Assembly (NCBI RefSeq): GCF_030463565.1
Contig: NC_134643.1
Span: forward strand, 39,656,221-39,720,220
Length of the DNA stretch: 64,000 nt
Source of the DNA: Pelecanus crispus
Taxonomy: Eukaryota; Chordata; Aves; Pelecaniformes; Pelecanidae
Reading direction: 5' to 3'
Part shown: piece after piece, positions 1 through 11,200 of the stretch
Numbering within the stretch: position 1 is the first letter of the stretch
Layout of the letters: each line of letters opens with the position of its first letter
The notes under the pieces: model-generated
Databases searched by the model: none
Seen by the model: the letters and a program-made list of their open reading frames with translations, nothing else
What the model was told of the DNA's origin: nothing
Program-made: the position numbers and the translations under genes

Positions 1-746
1 GAGAAACTGGAAGAAAATAGAGTTAAAAAATTAAAGAGGGGGGCAAATGAAAACACAAGAGTCAGCAAAACGAATTTTATTTTTTGAAAATAAACCTTAT
101 CAAACAAACTTAATTCTTTGATGAAAACATATACTAGCTGATAGGGGCGAACATGCAGAAATACAACTATGTGACATTTTGTTAAAAAAACAGAGCTACA
201 CAATAACATGGCAAATATTAACCTGTTAACTACTAACCAGTTTAAAACAGATCCTAGAAATACTCGCTTTCATCACTGAATAGCAGGATTTCTGATGGAC
301 TTCAGGAGAGATACTACCAAACACGATACGGCTTGGTATTTTCATCAATGAGCTGCAAGAAAACATGAAGCTACTGTTTGACAGAAGTTTCAGAAAAGGC
401 AAAGATCTGCAGTGTTGAACAAAAGCAAAGACTAAGCAGCTATGTGAACTTCCCTGGTTACAGTACGGGGAAATACAGGTGGTCTTAAACGAGGACCTCC
501 TGGAAGATGATTTGCCAGTTATACCCAGTATTACATGACTTTGGAGAGCAGCTGGGTGAAATATAGTATGATATATCGAAAATCTGATTTTATGATTTGA
601 TCATTTTGTGACCAGGGTCACGTGAAGACAGAAAATTATCACCTGATTTATTAAAAAACGCAGTGTTCCTGCAGCAGGGTACCGACGTATGAGTACAAAT
701 GATGGCGGAGCGAGAGCTGGGGGTCAGGGCTCAGCCCTGCCCATGC
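1..746. other. Intergenic sequence upstream of HELB
   Basis: This is AT-rich sequence without a recognisable exon, RNA gene or repeat. No long open frame is present on either strand. It could include the distal 3' flank of the next upstream gene (IRAK3 in the mammalian order, from general knowledge), but nothing in the sequence shows this. Confidence 0.4.
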
Positions 747-1653
747 CATAGAATCATAGAATCGTTTAGGTTGGAAAAGACCTTTAAGATCATCCAGTCC
801 AACCATTAACCTACACTACCAAGTCCACACTAAACCAATCAAGGGTAGACTAGACTAAACCATGTCCCCAGGTGCCACATCTACCCATTTTTTGAACACC
901 TCCAGGGATGGTGACTCCACCACCTCTCTGGGCCGCCTCTTCCAATGCTTGACTACCCTTTCGGTAAAGAAATTTTCCTAATTTCCAACCTAAACCTCCC
1001 CTGGTGCAGCTTGAGCCCATTTCTTCTTGTCCTATCGCATGTTACTTGGGAGAAGAGACCAACACCCACCTCACTACAACCTCCTTTCAGGTAGTTGTAG
1101 AGAGCGATAAGGTCTCCCCTCAGCCTCCTCTTCTCTAGACTAAACAACCCCAGTTCCCTCAGCCGCTCCTCACAAGACCTGTGCTCCAGACCCTTCACCA
1201 GCTTCATTGCCCTTCTCTGGACACGGTCCAGCACCTCAAGGTCTTTCTTGTATTGAGGGGCCCAAAACTGGACACAGTATTCCAGGTGCGGCCTCACCAG
1301 TGCCGAGTACAGGGGGACAATCACCTCCCTGCTCCTGCTGGCCACAGCATTCCTGATACAAGCCAGGATGCTCTTGGCCTTCTTGGCCACCTGGGCATAT
1401 TGCTGGCTCATGTTCAGCCGGCTGTCGGCCAACACCCCCAGGTCCTTTTCGGCCAGGCAACTTTCCAGCCACTCTTCCCCAAGCTTGGAGCATTGCATGG
1501 GGTTGTTGTGACCCAAGTGCAGGACCCGGCACTTGGCCTTGTTAAACCTCATCCAGTAGGCCTCGGCCCATCGATCCAGCCTGTCCAGGTCCCTCTGCAG
1601 GGCCATCCTACCCTCCAGCAGATCGACACTTCTACCCAACTTGGTGTCATCTG
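747..1653 (-). mobile_element. CR1 LINE, 5'-truncated (copy 1)
   Basis: Read on the - strand this is the 3' part of a CR1 non-LTR retrotransposon. The element 3' end is at about 747, with the terminal ATTCTATG-type repeat seen on the + strand as catagaatcatagaatcg. The body encodes the part of ORF2 after the reverse-transcriptase catalytic motif, including [14 protein letters not shown] and [21 protein letters not shown]. The 5' end breaks inside the FADD motif: only the DDTK codons are left, and homology to copies 3 and 5 stops at about 1652. The frame is open through the element, so the copy is fairly young. It cannot move by itself because most of the reverse transcriptase and all upstream parts are missing. 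It sits next to the HELB CpG island. Confidence 0.93.
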
Positions 1654-2067
1654 ACATCCAGCGCGTGTTTCTTCCACCCCAGAGAGGTGACACCGCAATT
1701 GCCAATTCTCTGCCCGCCGGTGCCCCGGCGCCCGTTTTGGCCATTACCCGTTACCTCACGCAACTCACGGGCCGGGCTCCAGCCGCCAGCGAGGCCCGCA
1801 CCTCCGGCGGCGGCACGGCCGCCTCAGGCTGCCCCGCCAGCGCCGGGAGGAGAGCGGGGCCGCAGCCACCGCGAACACCCGGCCGGGGCCCAGCGGGCGG
1901 CACCACAGAGCGGGCGGCACCACAGAACGCTAGGCGCCCCGCACTGCCCCGCACTTTCTCGCCTCCGCGCCCTGCCCTGCCGCTCGACGTCTCCTTCCGC
2001 GCCGGTCGCGGGCTTGTGGGCGGGCCGGGCGGAGGGATCGCGCGGGCGGGCGCGGCGCAGTGGCGGG

Positions 2068-2242
2068 ATGGCGGTGGTGGAGCTGTGGGGGGTGCTGCTG
2101 CCGCCGCGGCGGCCGGCGGCGGGGGGCTCGGAGGAGGAGACCGAGGAGGAGGAGGCTGAGGAGGAGCCGCACTTGGCGGAGGCCGAGCTCCTGGAGGCTT
2201 CCGGGCTGCAGCTGGAGGCAGCGCTTCCCCCGCGCCGAGCCG
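2068..2242 (+). CDS. HELB: HELB exon 1 (residues 1-58)
   Basis: The exon starts at ATG 2068 and ends at donor ccg|gtgagg, leaving one base (phase 1). It encodes a short hydrophobic start, an LLPPRR segment and a strongly acidic run of Glu (residues about 22-34). The frame is open upstream, but the next in-frame ATG is far into the probable 5' flank, so 2068 is the better start. Confidence 0.88.
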
Positions 2243-5200
2243 GTGAGGGGCGGCGGGAGGGGAGCGGAGCGGGGCCGGGCGGGCGGCGGCCCCCGGTGCC
2301 CCCTGCCCGCGGCCTCCCTCGGAGCGGGGGTCGGGGTCGGGGTCGGGCCGGGGCGCTGCGGGTGAAACGAGTGAGCTGCGCCCGGCGGCTGGCGGAGAGG
2401 CGGCTGGCGGAGAGGCGGCTGCCCCCGGGCCCGCCCCGCGGGCTTGGTCCTGCGCCTGAGGGCCGCCTCGCCGGCGCCGGGAGGGCGCTTGTTCGCTCGC
2501 GTAGAATGCCGGAGAAGTAAATGAAATCGAAACTGGCTCCTTCCCCGGTTGCTGAGGTCATGCCAGGTAGAGCGGGAATGATCCGAAGTGGGTGGTAAAT
2601 CCTGTGCAGGCAGTGGAAGAGCCGTGTGTAATTCGCGCCTTTGTATGGTCACACTATCGCAACAGTAAGAAAACGTAAAGTTTCTCCATTCAAGTTAACT
2701 TCACACAAAAAAAGCATTTTTTTCCCTTTTACGACATATTAGAGTGTTACCTGACCTTAATGATTCCCTGCTTTCTATTTAGTACTTTGAAAAGCAGGTG
2801 ACATTGGAGCAGCTAATGCCTAGCAAGAATATTTTATCCAAAAATTGTTTTAGAAAATGGCCAAATTGAGCTAAGCAACAAGGGGAAAATAAATAGACAA
2901 GTAGTTACAGACCTAAGAGCTGCTGGTACTCTGGTCTGGTGAGAAAAGTCCTGCTAAACGTAGGCGCTCCCCTTGTTCTGGTCATAGCATTTAGTTCCCA
3001 GTCGTGGATTGAGGAACGGTGTATTATTTTTTGTGAGGGAAAGATGATGGAAAGAGGAGGCAAACCAGGTCATACAAAATATTAAAGAGTTTATTATGTT
3101 AATTGCTTATAATTCTGGTGGTTTTTGTTACAGGAACTATTTGCTATACAAATGAAGAGCATGCAGCCACCTTGATGCAGTGCTTCATGGCAAAACTGTT
3201 TAAAATTGGAAACTTGACTTGGCATAAATGGTATAATATTAAACCGTATGCCAGTGCATTTAATTGGCTTAATAAATATGCATACGCAAGTTTAATTTTG
3301 TAGTTCTGACACTTAGAGAAGCAGTTTTAGTGTTTGTTTCTGAGGTTGGTTTTGCTTTTGTTTTTAAATACTACTGGAAAGGCTGACATCAGGAAGTTTC
3401 TGAAAACCCCTTCTTTTACTACTGCAACTTATACAAAAGACAAAAATAAGCTTTGAACAAACAAAACTCTTTTAATCAAACCAAACTTTTAATCTTTATG
3501 ACTGTCAATTAACAATGATTTTATTTTTCTTTTTAATGATTCAGTTGTTTTACAAGAAGACAACTCCAAAAAGGAGTATGAAGTAGTTGGACGTTTTCCA
3601 TTAGTTGACCCTTGGTGGAGAGTTAATGTGAAAGCTAAAAAAATGGGGTCGAAGTACTTTGTGCAAGGATATCCATCGTATTTTCTGCGGACTGATATAG
3701 AAGAAAACAACCGACAAGTCTTTTCACTCTTTCTTAAGGAATGTGCTGTTCCTGATGCTTTTAAAGAAAAGTTTTTTGCTTGGCTTCCTACGGAGTCTAT
3801 GTTGAATTTTAGAAATCTTGAAGAAACACTAGAACAGTTCCAAGCTGCACACTTAGGGAAGGAACAAAGAGTCACCAAGTTTTATGACATCTTCTACTAT
3901 GTTTCAAAATCATGTAGGTATATCCTGTGCTATTTTGACTGTTTTATAAGCTAATGTGTTATATCTCAGATACTGTGTTCAAGCTAACATGCTTTCATAT
4001 GAAGTGTATGTTCAAATGAGTTTTGAACATGCAAAGATTATTCTTTTTTTTAAATTTGAGGACACTGGGACAGCTGACCAATTAAAGATAGGCATACAGG
4101 TAGAAACACATAAGGACTTTCCTGAATTCTGTAGGCTTACAGTAGTAGAATTGTCTGTGCTAGGGATGCAAAGACACTGGTGCTGACTTCCTGTAGTTTA
4201 TTCAGATACAACAAGGCTTATTAAAAAATGAGTTCAGCACTGCTTAAACATGGTGGTATGGCTTTTTAGGACAAATAAGTGTTCAAAAATAGTATAGCTG
4301 CTTCTTTGTAATGCAGGGGAACGGTGAATGAGCTCAGTGTAGTCCAGATCAGCAGCACTAAATAGGCTATCTAGGTGTGTCTGAATCCTGACCATCAGCA
4401 GATAGGTGTGGCTGGGGAGCAGAGCACTGGAGTGTCCCCATATGGAGATGGTTCAGGACTGCTGAGGATTCTGTTATGGACTATGTTGGTGTGACTATAT
4501 GAATGTTAGAGGTTGGATCAGGAGTGTGCTTTTGAAGCAGACATCCCTCTTGTCCCTACTGTGGTGCAGTCTCTGAGAGTATTGACTGTGTTCCTGTTGG
4601 ATGAAACCCAAAAGGTGTGTTCCAGTTGCACACCTAAGGTACTCGAACCCCTAGTGGGCATTCAGTCTGTGGGACCAGACTACAGTTGGTCTGAAGCAAA
4701 ACACCGAAATACAGAAAGTCAAGGTGTCTGGGATGTGTCTTCAGCACTAGCTCTTTTTTGTTTTACTGTGACTGATCTGTTTCCATTATGCCACATTCCT
4801 GATGTGGACATAGGCAGTCCTGGGTTGGTGCTGTACAGAGCCACTTAGTCAGTACCATGGGACTCTGTACTCTGAATTGGTGGAAGTCTTTTAAATTCAG
4901 CCGCAACTGTGCATAAATCTGTACAGACAGGTTGCGTCTATGTATGAAGTCTTCCAGTTCCTGGTTTACGGGGCAGTGGCAGGTCAGAAGATGGAGGTGA
5001 CTGTTTCGGAGGCCAAATCATGTCTGACAGGAGAGTTCATAGCTTCTGCTAGACTCTACTCCAAATCACATGTGTTAGGAGAAGAAAATTTTCACAGTTC
5101 TGTGGATTTCAGGCTTTCTGTTGTGTTTTTGTAATGGTAGAAGTTCTTAACCCTTGTTTACGGACATTAAATCTTTTTATGACCACAAAGAGATAGGAAT

Positions 5201-8200
5201 CTGTAGTGGTAGAAACTTGGATCTAATTTGCTGCTTGAATTTTAATGGGATATATGGATCACTTCTGATTGAAGCTTGTCTAATATGTTTGTGAATCTTC
5301 AGCATCAAATACTGCACAGTGTGCCTAGGTATCCTGTTTTTGTAGTTGGCAGGTTTTTCCTAATATCTAACTTAAATGACTTTTATGCAAATTAAGCTTT
5401 CTTCTTTCTCTGTCATTGGGCAATAGAAACAACAACCCACCCCCCTGTATGTCATCTTGTTGCTATTACTATTGTCACTTTTTCCTGGTTGTCATTGTTA
5501 CGGGCTGGAGCAGTTTGTTATTCAAGCCTTCATGATACTTTTGTCTAGAAGCAGCGTGTGTTGATTATCCACTTGTAAATTAAGTCATGGAATCATAGAA
5601 TCATAGAATCGTTTAGGTTGGAAAAGACCTTTAAGATCATCCAGTCCAACCATTAACCTACACTACCAAGTCTACTCTAAACCAATCAAGGGTAGACTAG
5701 ACTAAAAAAGGGCAGTTGGCCCGTACGGGGATCGAACCCGCGACCTTGGCGTTATTAGCACCACGCTCTAACCAACTGAGCTAACTGGCCATGCCAAAAT
5801 ATTTGTTTCAAAGGGAAAAGTTTTTATCTTTGCCTTTCTGTAGGTAAGACAGTGATCAGAAAAAGTACTTAACTGAGAAAAATGTGTGTTCTAAATTTGG
5901 AATTAGGAAGTTTCCTTAACACTCCATTAAAAATTGCATCTTTTTTTTTTTTCCTGTGAAGAGATCGAATCATAGAATCGTTTAAGTTGGAAAAGACCTT
6001 TAAGATCATCCAGTCCAACCATTAACCTACACTACCAAGTCCACACTAAACCAATCAAGGGTAGACTAGACTAAACCATGTCCCCAAGTGCCATGTCTAC
6101 CCGTTTTTTGAACACTTCCAGGGATGGTGACTCCACCACCTCTCTGGGCAGCCTGTTCCAATGCTTGACCACCCTTTCCGTAAAGAAATTTTTCCTAATT
6201 TCCAACCTAAACCTCCCCTGGTGCACCTTGAGCCCATTTCTTCTTGTCCTATCGCTAACTAGATGGGAGAAGAGACCAACACCCACCTCACTACAACCTC
6301 CTTTCAGGTAGCTGTAGAGCGCGATAAGGTCTCCCCTCAGCCTTCTCTTCTCCAGACTAAACACCCCCGGTTCCCTCAGCCGCTCCTCACAAGGCCTGTG
6401 CTCCAGACCCTTCACCAGCTTCATTGCCCTTCTCTGGACATGCTCCAGCACCTCAATGTCTTTCTTGTATTGAGGGGCCCAAAACTGGACACAGTATTCC
6501 AGGTGCGGCCTCACCAGCACCGAGTACAGGGGAACAATCACCTCCCTGCTCCTGCTGGCCACACTATTCCTGATACAAGCCAGGATGCTGTTGGCCTTCT
6601 TGGCCACCTGGGCACACTGCTGGCTCATGTTCAGCCAGCTGTCGGCCAACACCCCCAGGTCCTTTTTGGCCAGGCAACTTTCCAGCCACTCTTCCCCAAG
6701 CCTGTAGCGCTGCATGGGGTTGTCGTGACCGAAGTGCAGGACCCGGCACTTGGCCTTGTTAAACCTCATCCAGTAGGCCTTGGCCCATCGATCCAGCCTG
6801 TCCCATCCTACCCTCGAGCAGATCGACACTTCTACCCAGTTTGGTGTCATCTGCAAACTTACTGAGGGTGCACTCAATCCCCTCATCCGGATCATTGATA
6901 AAGATATTAAATAAGGCTGGCCCCAAAACAGAGCCCTGGGGAACACTGCTCGTGACCGGCTGCCAACTGGACTTAACTCCATTTACCACAACCCTCTGGG
7001 CTTGGCCACCCAACCAGTTTTTTACCCAGCAAGGACTGCGCCCGTCCAAGCCATGAGCTGCCAGCTTCCCAAGGAGAATATTATGGGAGATGGTGTCAAA
7101 AGCTTTGCTAAAGTCCAGGTAAATGACATCCACAGCCTTTCCATCATCTACCAGGCGGGTCACCAGGTCATAAAAGGAGATCAGGTTGGTCAAGCGGGAC
7201 CTGCCTTTCATGAACCCATGCTGGCTGGGCTTGATCCCCTGGTTGACCTGCACTTGCCTGTTGAGTTCACTCAACATGAACCTCTCCATAATCTTTCCCG
7301 GCACTGAGGTCAGGCTGACGGGCCTATAGTTTCCTGGGTCCTCCTTCCGGCCCTTCTTGTAGATGGGCGTCACATTGGCAAGCCTCCAGTCATCAGGGAC
7401 CTCCCCTGTTAACCAGGACTGCTGATAGATGATGGAAAGTGGCTTGGCAAGCTCCTCTGCCAGCTCCCTCAGTACTCTCGGGTGGACCCCATCTGGCCCC
7501 ATAGACTTATGAGCATCCAGGTGGCGTAGCAGGTCATTAACTGCTACAAGTCTCACTTTCTTCTAAAATTTGTTTTTTAAAGCAAGGTATAAAGCAAATC
7601 AGTTTCATTATCCCCCTTTTGTGGATCCCAAGACTGATGCAAACAGGGAGAGAGTGATAGATTAAGTTTGGGGTCACTGAGAAAGCCATTGGAGAGGACT
7701 GTTTTCCTAAGTCCCTGTACTGATCTGATACTACAGATTTAGAGGCCTGTTTTCTTATTTTGGATTTTAAATGTTCTTCTGTACATCTGTATGAAAATTA
7801 GATAGGAGAGGCGGGCATGGTGACGTCTGAACTGACGTTCTACAAAGTGCTATTGAGTAGCCAGTTTAAACCAAATGTATAATACATATTTTCTAAAGGA
7901 GTATTTATCTGTCATCTGTTTACATTTTTTTTTTCCCAAGGCAGTCCAGGGAAAACAGACTTTAAAAGAATTTGAAAAGGATTACAAGGAATAAGAAACT
8001 GAAAGAAATTAGGGGTGGTTTGGATATAGGGGAGGCAGAAGGATAAGAGCCAGAGTCAGTTTAAATTGCCTTTACAAATACCCTTGTATATTGCTTAAAA
8101 CTTTCTTGGTTTATGGTGCATACAGTTGCAGGAAAGGCAGTGTTGGTAGCTCTGACTTTTCCGATGATACTGGAATTCTTGCCAATTCTTCTGCCACGCC

Positions 8201-11200
8201 ATTTTTGCTGTCTGTTGGATATGGTGTGTTGGCAAAGAAAGACTGAAGAAAACAATGGTATGGATGGTGAGGAGGTACATTATCAGGACAAGATGCTAAC
8301 AAAGCTGGATGAGATATTAAAGAATGAGCCATGGAAACTTGGATTCAGCAGGGTAAGTAATGTTAAGCAGGGTAAAAATGTGGTATTTATTACATTTGAG
8401 CTTCATTAGAATACAGTGCTGTTTCAGTTATGTTCAGTTTATTAACTGGACATTTGTCGGAGGTACACTTAGTTCATTTGGAAATGGATGATTTACTGGC
8501 CTCAGTTTTAGCAAAGTTTTTTTTTTCAATTGGTCTACAATAAATCAGTCTCAGAAGATTTTTAAAGGTGGTTTTGTTACAACCATTTGCTTAGTCTTAT
8601 CTGCAAGGAACAGAAAATTAAATATTTGAGGTAGTTGGGCCAAAATTTAAACCCCTCAATTGTACTGTTCACTTTTATACTGGCAAATAAGATTTTCTGT
8701 TCTTAATACATAGAACAGTATCTGTGCTTTCATAGTAAGGTAGGTAAGTTACGTTGTAATAGGTCATCTGGTCTAGTTGTTCTCCTTTTTTTATAATGGG
8801 ATTTGCGGTTGTTGCTTACCTTCTTGTTTTCCTTTGCCATGCTTGCAGTGCAACTTTGCTGCTGCATCTCACCTTAGCAATCCTGTACCTCAGATGGGAG
8901 CTATAGCTTAATAGTTCAGAAATGTGATTAGTTAATCCCTCTGCTTCAGCCCCCCAATGCTTTTACTGACAGATGTTCTGACTTGTCTTTAAGACCTCTA
9001 ATTTCAGAGGTTCAGCAGTCCAGACAATATATTCCAGTGTTTCACATCCTTTCTTGTAAAAAGGTTTTCCTGATGTTCAATTTGACTATTCCTTGATGCA
9101 ATATAGACCTGTTGCTCTCTTCTTTCTTGTACCAAGGACCTGCATTCTCACTGCAGGTTTTTTTATTGCTTGAAGACTCTCTTTAGCTTTTTCTCTTAAG
9201 GCTCAGCAAGTCCAATTCATTTTTCTTTCCCTCAGTAGTTCATCTTTTTTGCACATCTCAGTCTTTCACTATTTTGCGGTAGTCTGTGTAAGGGTTGTGC
9301 ATTTCTTGAAGTAGCATGTTCAGAATTGGGTACAGTATTCTGGCTAATGCCTTTCCTATACTCTGTTTCTACAGTTTTGTGCTTTTACTTGGAATTGTGC
9401 TAATTAGATGTGCACTAGTTCTCCCTAATGCCCATTTTTTGCACCAGGTTTTTTATTTTTAATGTTTCTGTTTTATACAGAAGGGTGACTGAGAGGAATT
9501 ATCATTTCATCTTTTAAATATCTTGCTTTCATATAGCTTGAAAAGCATTATAACTTTGTACATTTTGAAGAATGCATAAATTTTTGTAGACTTCCACCCT
9601 CCGAATTGCAATTTGTATTTACTAGGAGGAATGTTATTCAGCAAGAGGCTAACATCTGAAATAAATATGTTTGCTTTTATTCTTTTGGGGGAGAAGATTA
9701 CCTATAGGGAACTGAAGCTTTCTTACTGTGAGGCAACGTGGGCCGCCTTCTGTCAGTGTGAGCATCTCCTCTGGAAGATTCCTGACTTGCAGAAGAATGC
9801 ATTAATTCTGTATGATCAACTCAAGAAACAGTGTAGAGAAATGGGACACACTTACGAAGATCAAGATGAATTAGCTCATTTTGTATCTAAAGATATGTCC
9901 ATAGACCATGTTTGGCAATCTCTTGAATTTTTGAAAGATCAGAACATAGTGATTAGGGAGAAAAAACTAGTGTTTCTGCCTCATCTTTACAAATCTGAAA
10001 AAGACATTGCAATGTGTATAGGTGACCTTCTGTCAAACTGCTCATGGCAACTGGATGTTGATGTGAGAAAGATACTTAACGTTTCTGAGACATCAAGAGA
10101 AATGGTAGGTAACAAAATGGATGTTACCCAGGCTCATGAAATTGAATGTCTGAAGGAAAATAGTCCAGACAATCATAACTGTGAAAATCACTGTCCTGAA
10201 AAGGAAGTGGGGTCTACATCTGGTACCCAAAGTAAAGCAGAGCTAGACTTGGATCAGGTGATTGCTATGGAAAAGATTTGTTCTAATCCTGTCACAGTCA
10301 TAAGTGGAAAAGGAGGCTGTGGGAAGAGTACGATAGTTAGCTGCCTTTTTCGTCACTTAAAGCAGATGGAAGAAGAAGTGGAAGCTGCTTCTAAGGACTT
10401 TGAAGAAGACCTGGATGCATCTGAGGAATGGAATACCTTTGATCATCCTTGGGACTCAGAGAATATGTACACAAAAAAATTTTTGAATGTACTATTTACT
10501 GCACCTACAGGGAGGGCGGCAAGCCTTTTGAGTGAAAAAACTAAGCTTCCTGCATATACACTGCATCAGGTAAAGAATTTATTTTTTTTTAAATTGTGTT
10601 CTGAAAGACCTTTTGACGCTGTCCATTCTTGTTTTGGGAAGAAAGCTTGTTACTGAACTTTACAAAATGTGTAGCTATTAGTGATAATGCTTGGGTACAG
10701 CTTGTTAGCATTTGAAAGTCAGCATTACATTTTGTGGAATCTTAAATCAATCATTTGAAGTACATTATTTGCTGTAACTTTGGGGTTTTTTCCTACTTAT
10801 ACACATCTCGAATTTGTACCTTTCTAGGGCATCTTTTTATCTTTTCAGTTGTTTTTTCTTTTTAATTAAGACAGAAATACTTTCTAGATGGCAGAGCTGT
10901 TTTCTAGTGCCCTGTTGCCTAGCAATCATACTGATACCTGCACATGCATGAAGAAATCAGTAGCCTGGGGTTGAATAATGAGATAAATTTCATTCACACA
11001 GTGTTTTCTTAATTACTGCTTGTGCAAATTTTTTTAGAAAAAAGTAGAAAGCAAACTCATTGTCAACAAACTTCTGTCAAGTCTCTGTTGTCCTAGGTAG
11101 TGGAAGGTGCCAAGAAGACTTTGGAGGTGTGGAATAGCTTGTATAAATCAAAATTACAGTAATACAAAAAGTACTATGGGCTTATTTTATCTTCGGTGAC

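Larger units (their letters stand above)
1655..2480. promoter_or_regulatory. CpG island and probable HELB promoter
   Basis: Very GC- and CpG-rich sequence begins immediately after the CR1 copy and runs through HELB exon 1 into intron 1. It holds several GC-box-like GGGCGG cores, for example near 2016-2032, just upstream of the start codon at 2068. No TATA box was seen at a fitting distance. This is the usual form of a housekeeping promoter with dispersed starts, which suits a replication gene. The exact transcription start cannot be read from sequence. Such islands often fire in both directions, and the - strand also has an open frame starting at 1744. Confidence 0.75.
2243..3544 (+). other. 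HELB intron 1
   Basis: The first 200 bases belong to the CpG island, with a G-rich run at 2326-2353 and a 15-base tandem repeat at 2386-2420. The rest is AT-rich sequence with no recognised gene or element. The open frame near 3103-3303 has no family resemblance and is not called. Confidence 0.75.
3918..8237 (+). other. HELB intron 2
   Basis: This 4.3-kb intron holds a tRNA-Ile gene, CR1 copies 2 and 3 and an older CR1 remnant, each listed separately. About 4330-5110 is a less AT-rich block with scattered open frames and no protein family resemblance. It may be a decayed repeat, but I cannot assign it. About 7560-8237 shows nothing beyond unique AT-rich sequence. Confidence 0.8.

Noticed and set aside
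1181-1654. 157-codon + strand open frame in CR1 copy 1
   Set aside because: It is the antisense shadow of the CR1 reverse-transcriptase frame; similar shadows occur in copies 3, 4 and 5.
2060-2365. 101-codon + strand frame overlapping HELB exon 1
   Set aside because: It is out of frame with HELB, rich in Arg and Gly, and ends in intron 1. The HELB frame at 2068 joins exon 2 correctly.
1824-2652. Long - strand open frames across the HELB CpG island
   Set aside because: High GC content removes stop codons. The products are Arg/Pro/Ala-rich without any family resemblance.
9613-9693. Upstream extension of HELB exon 4 including an ATG at 9613
   Set aside because: The residues lack family resemblance, and an AG acceptor at 9693 continues exon 3 in frame directly into KITYREL.
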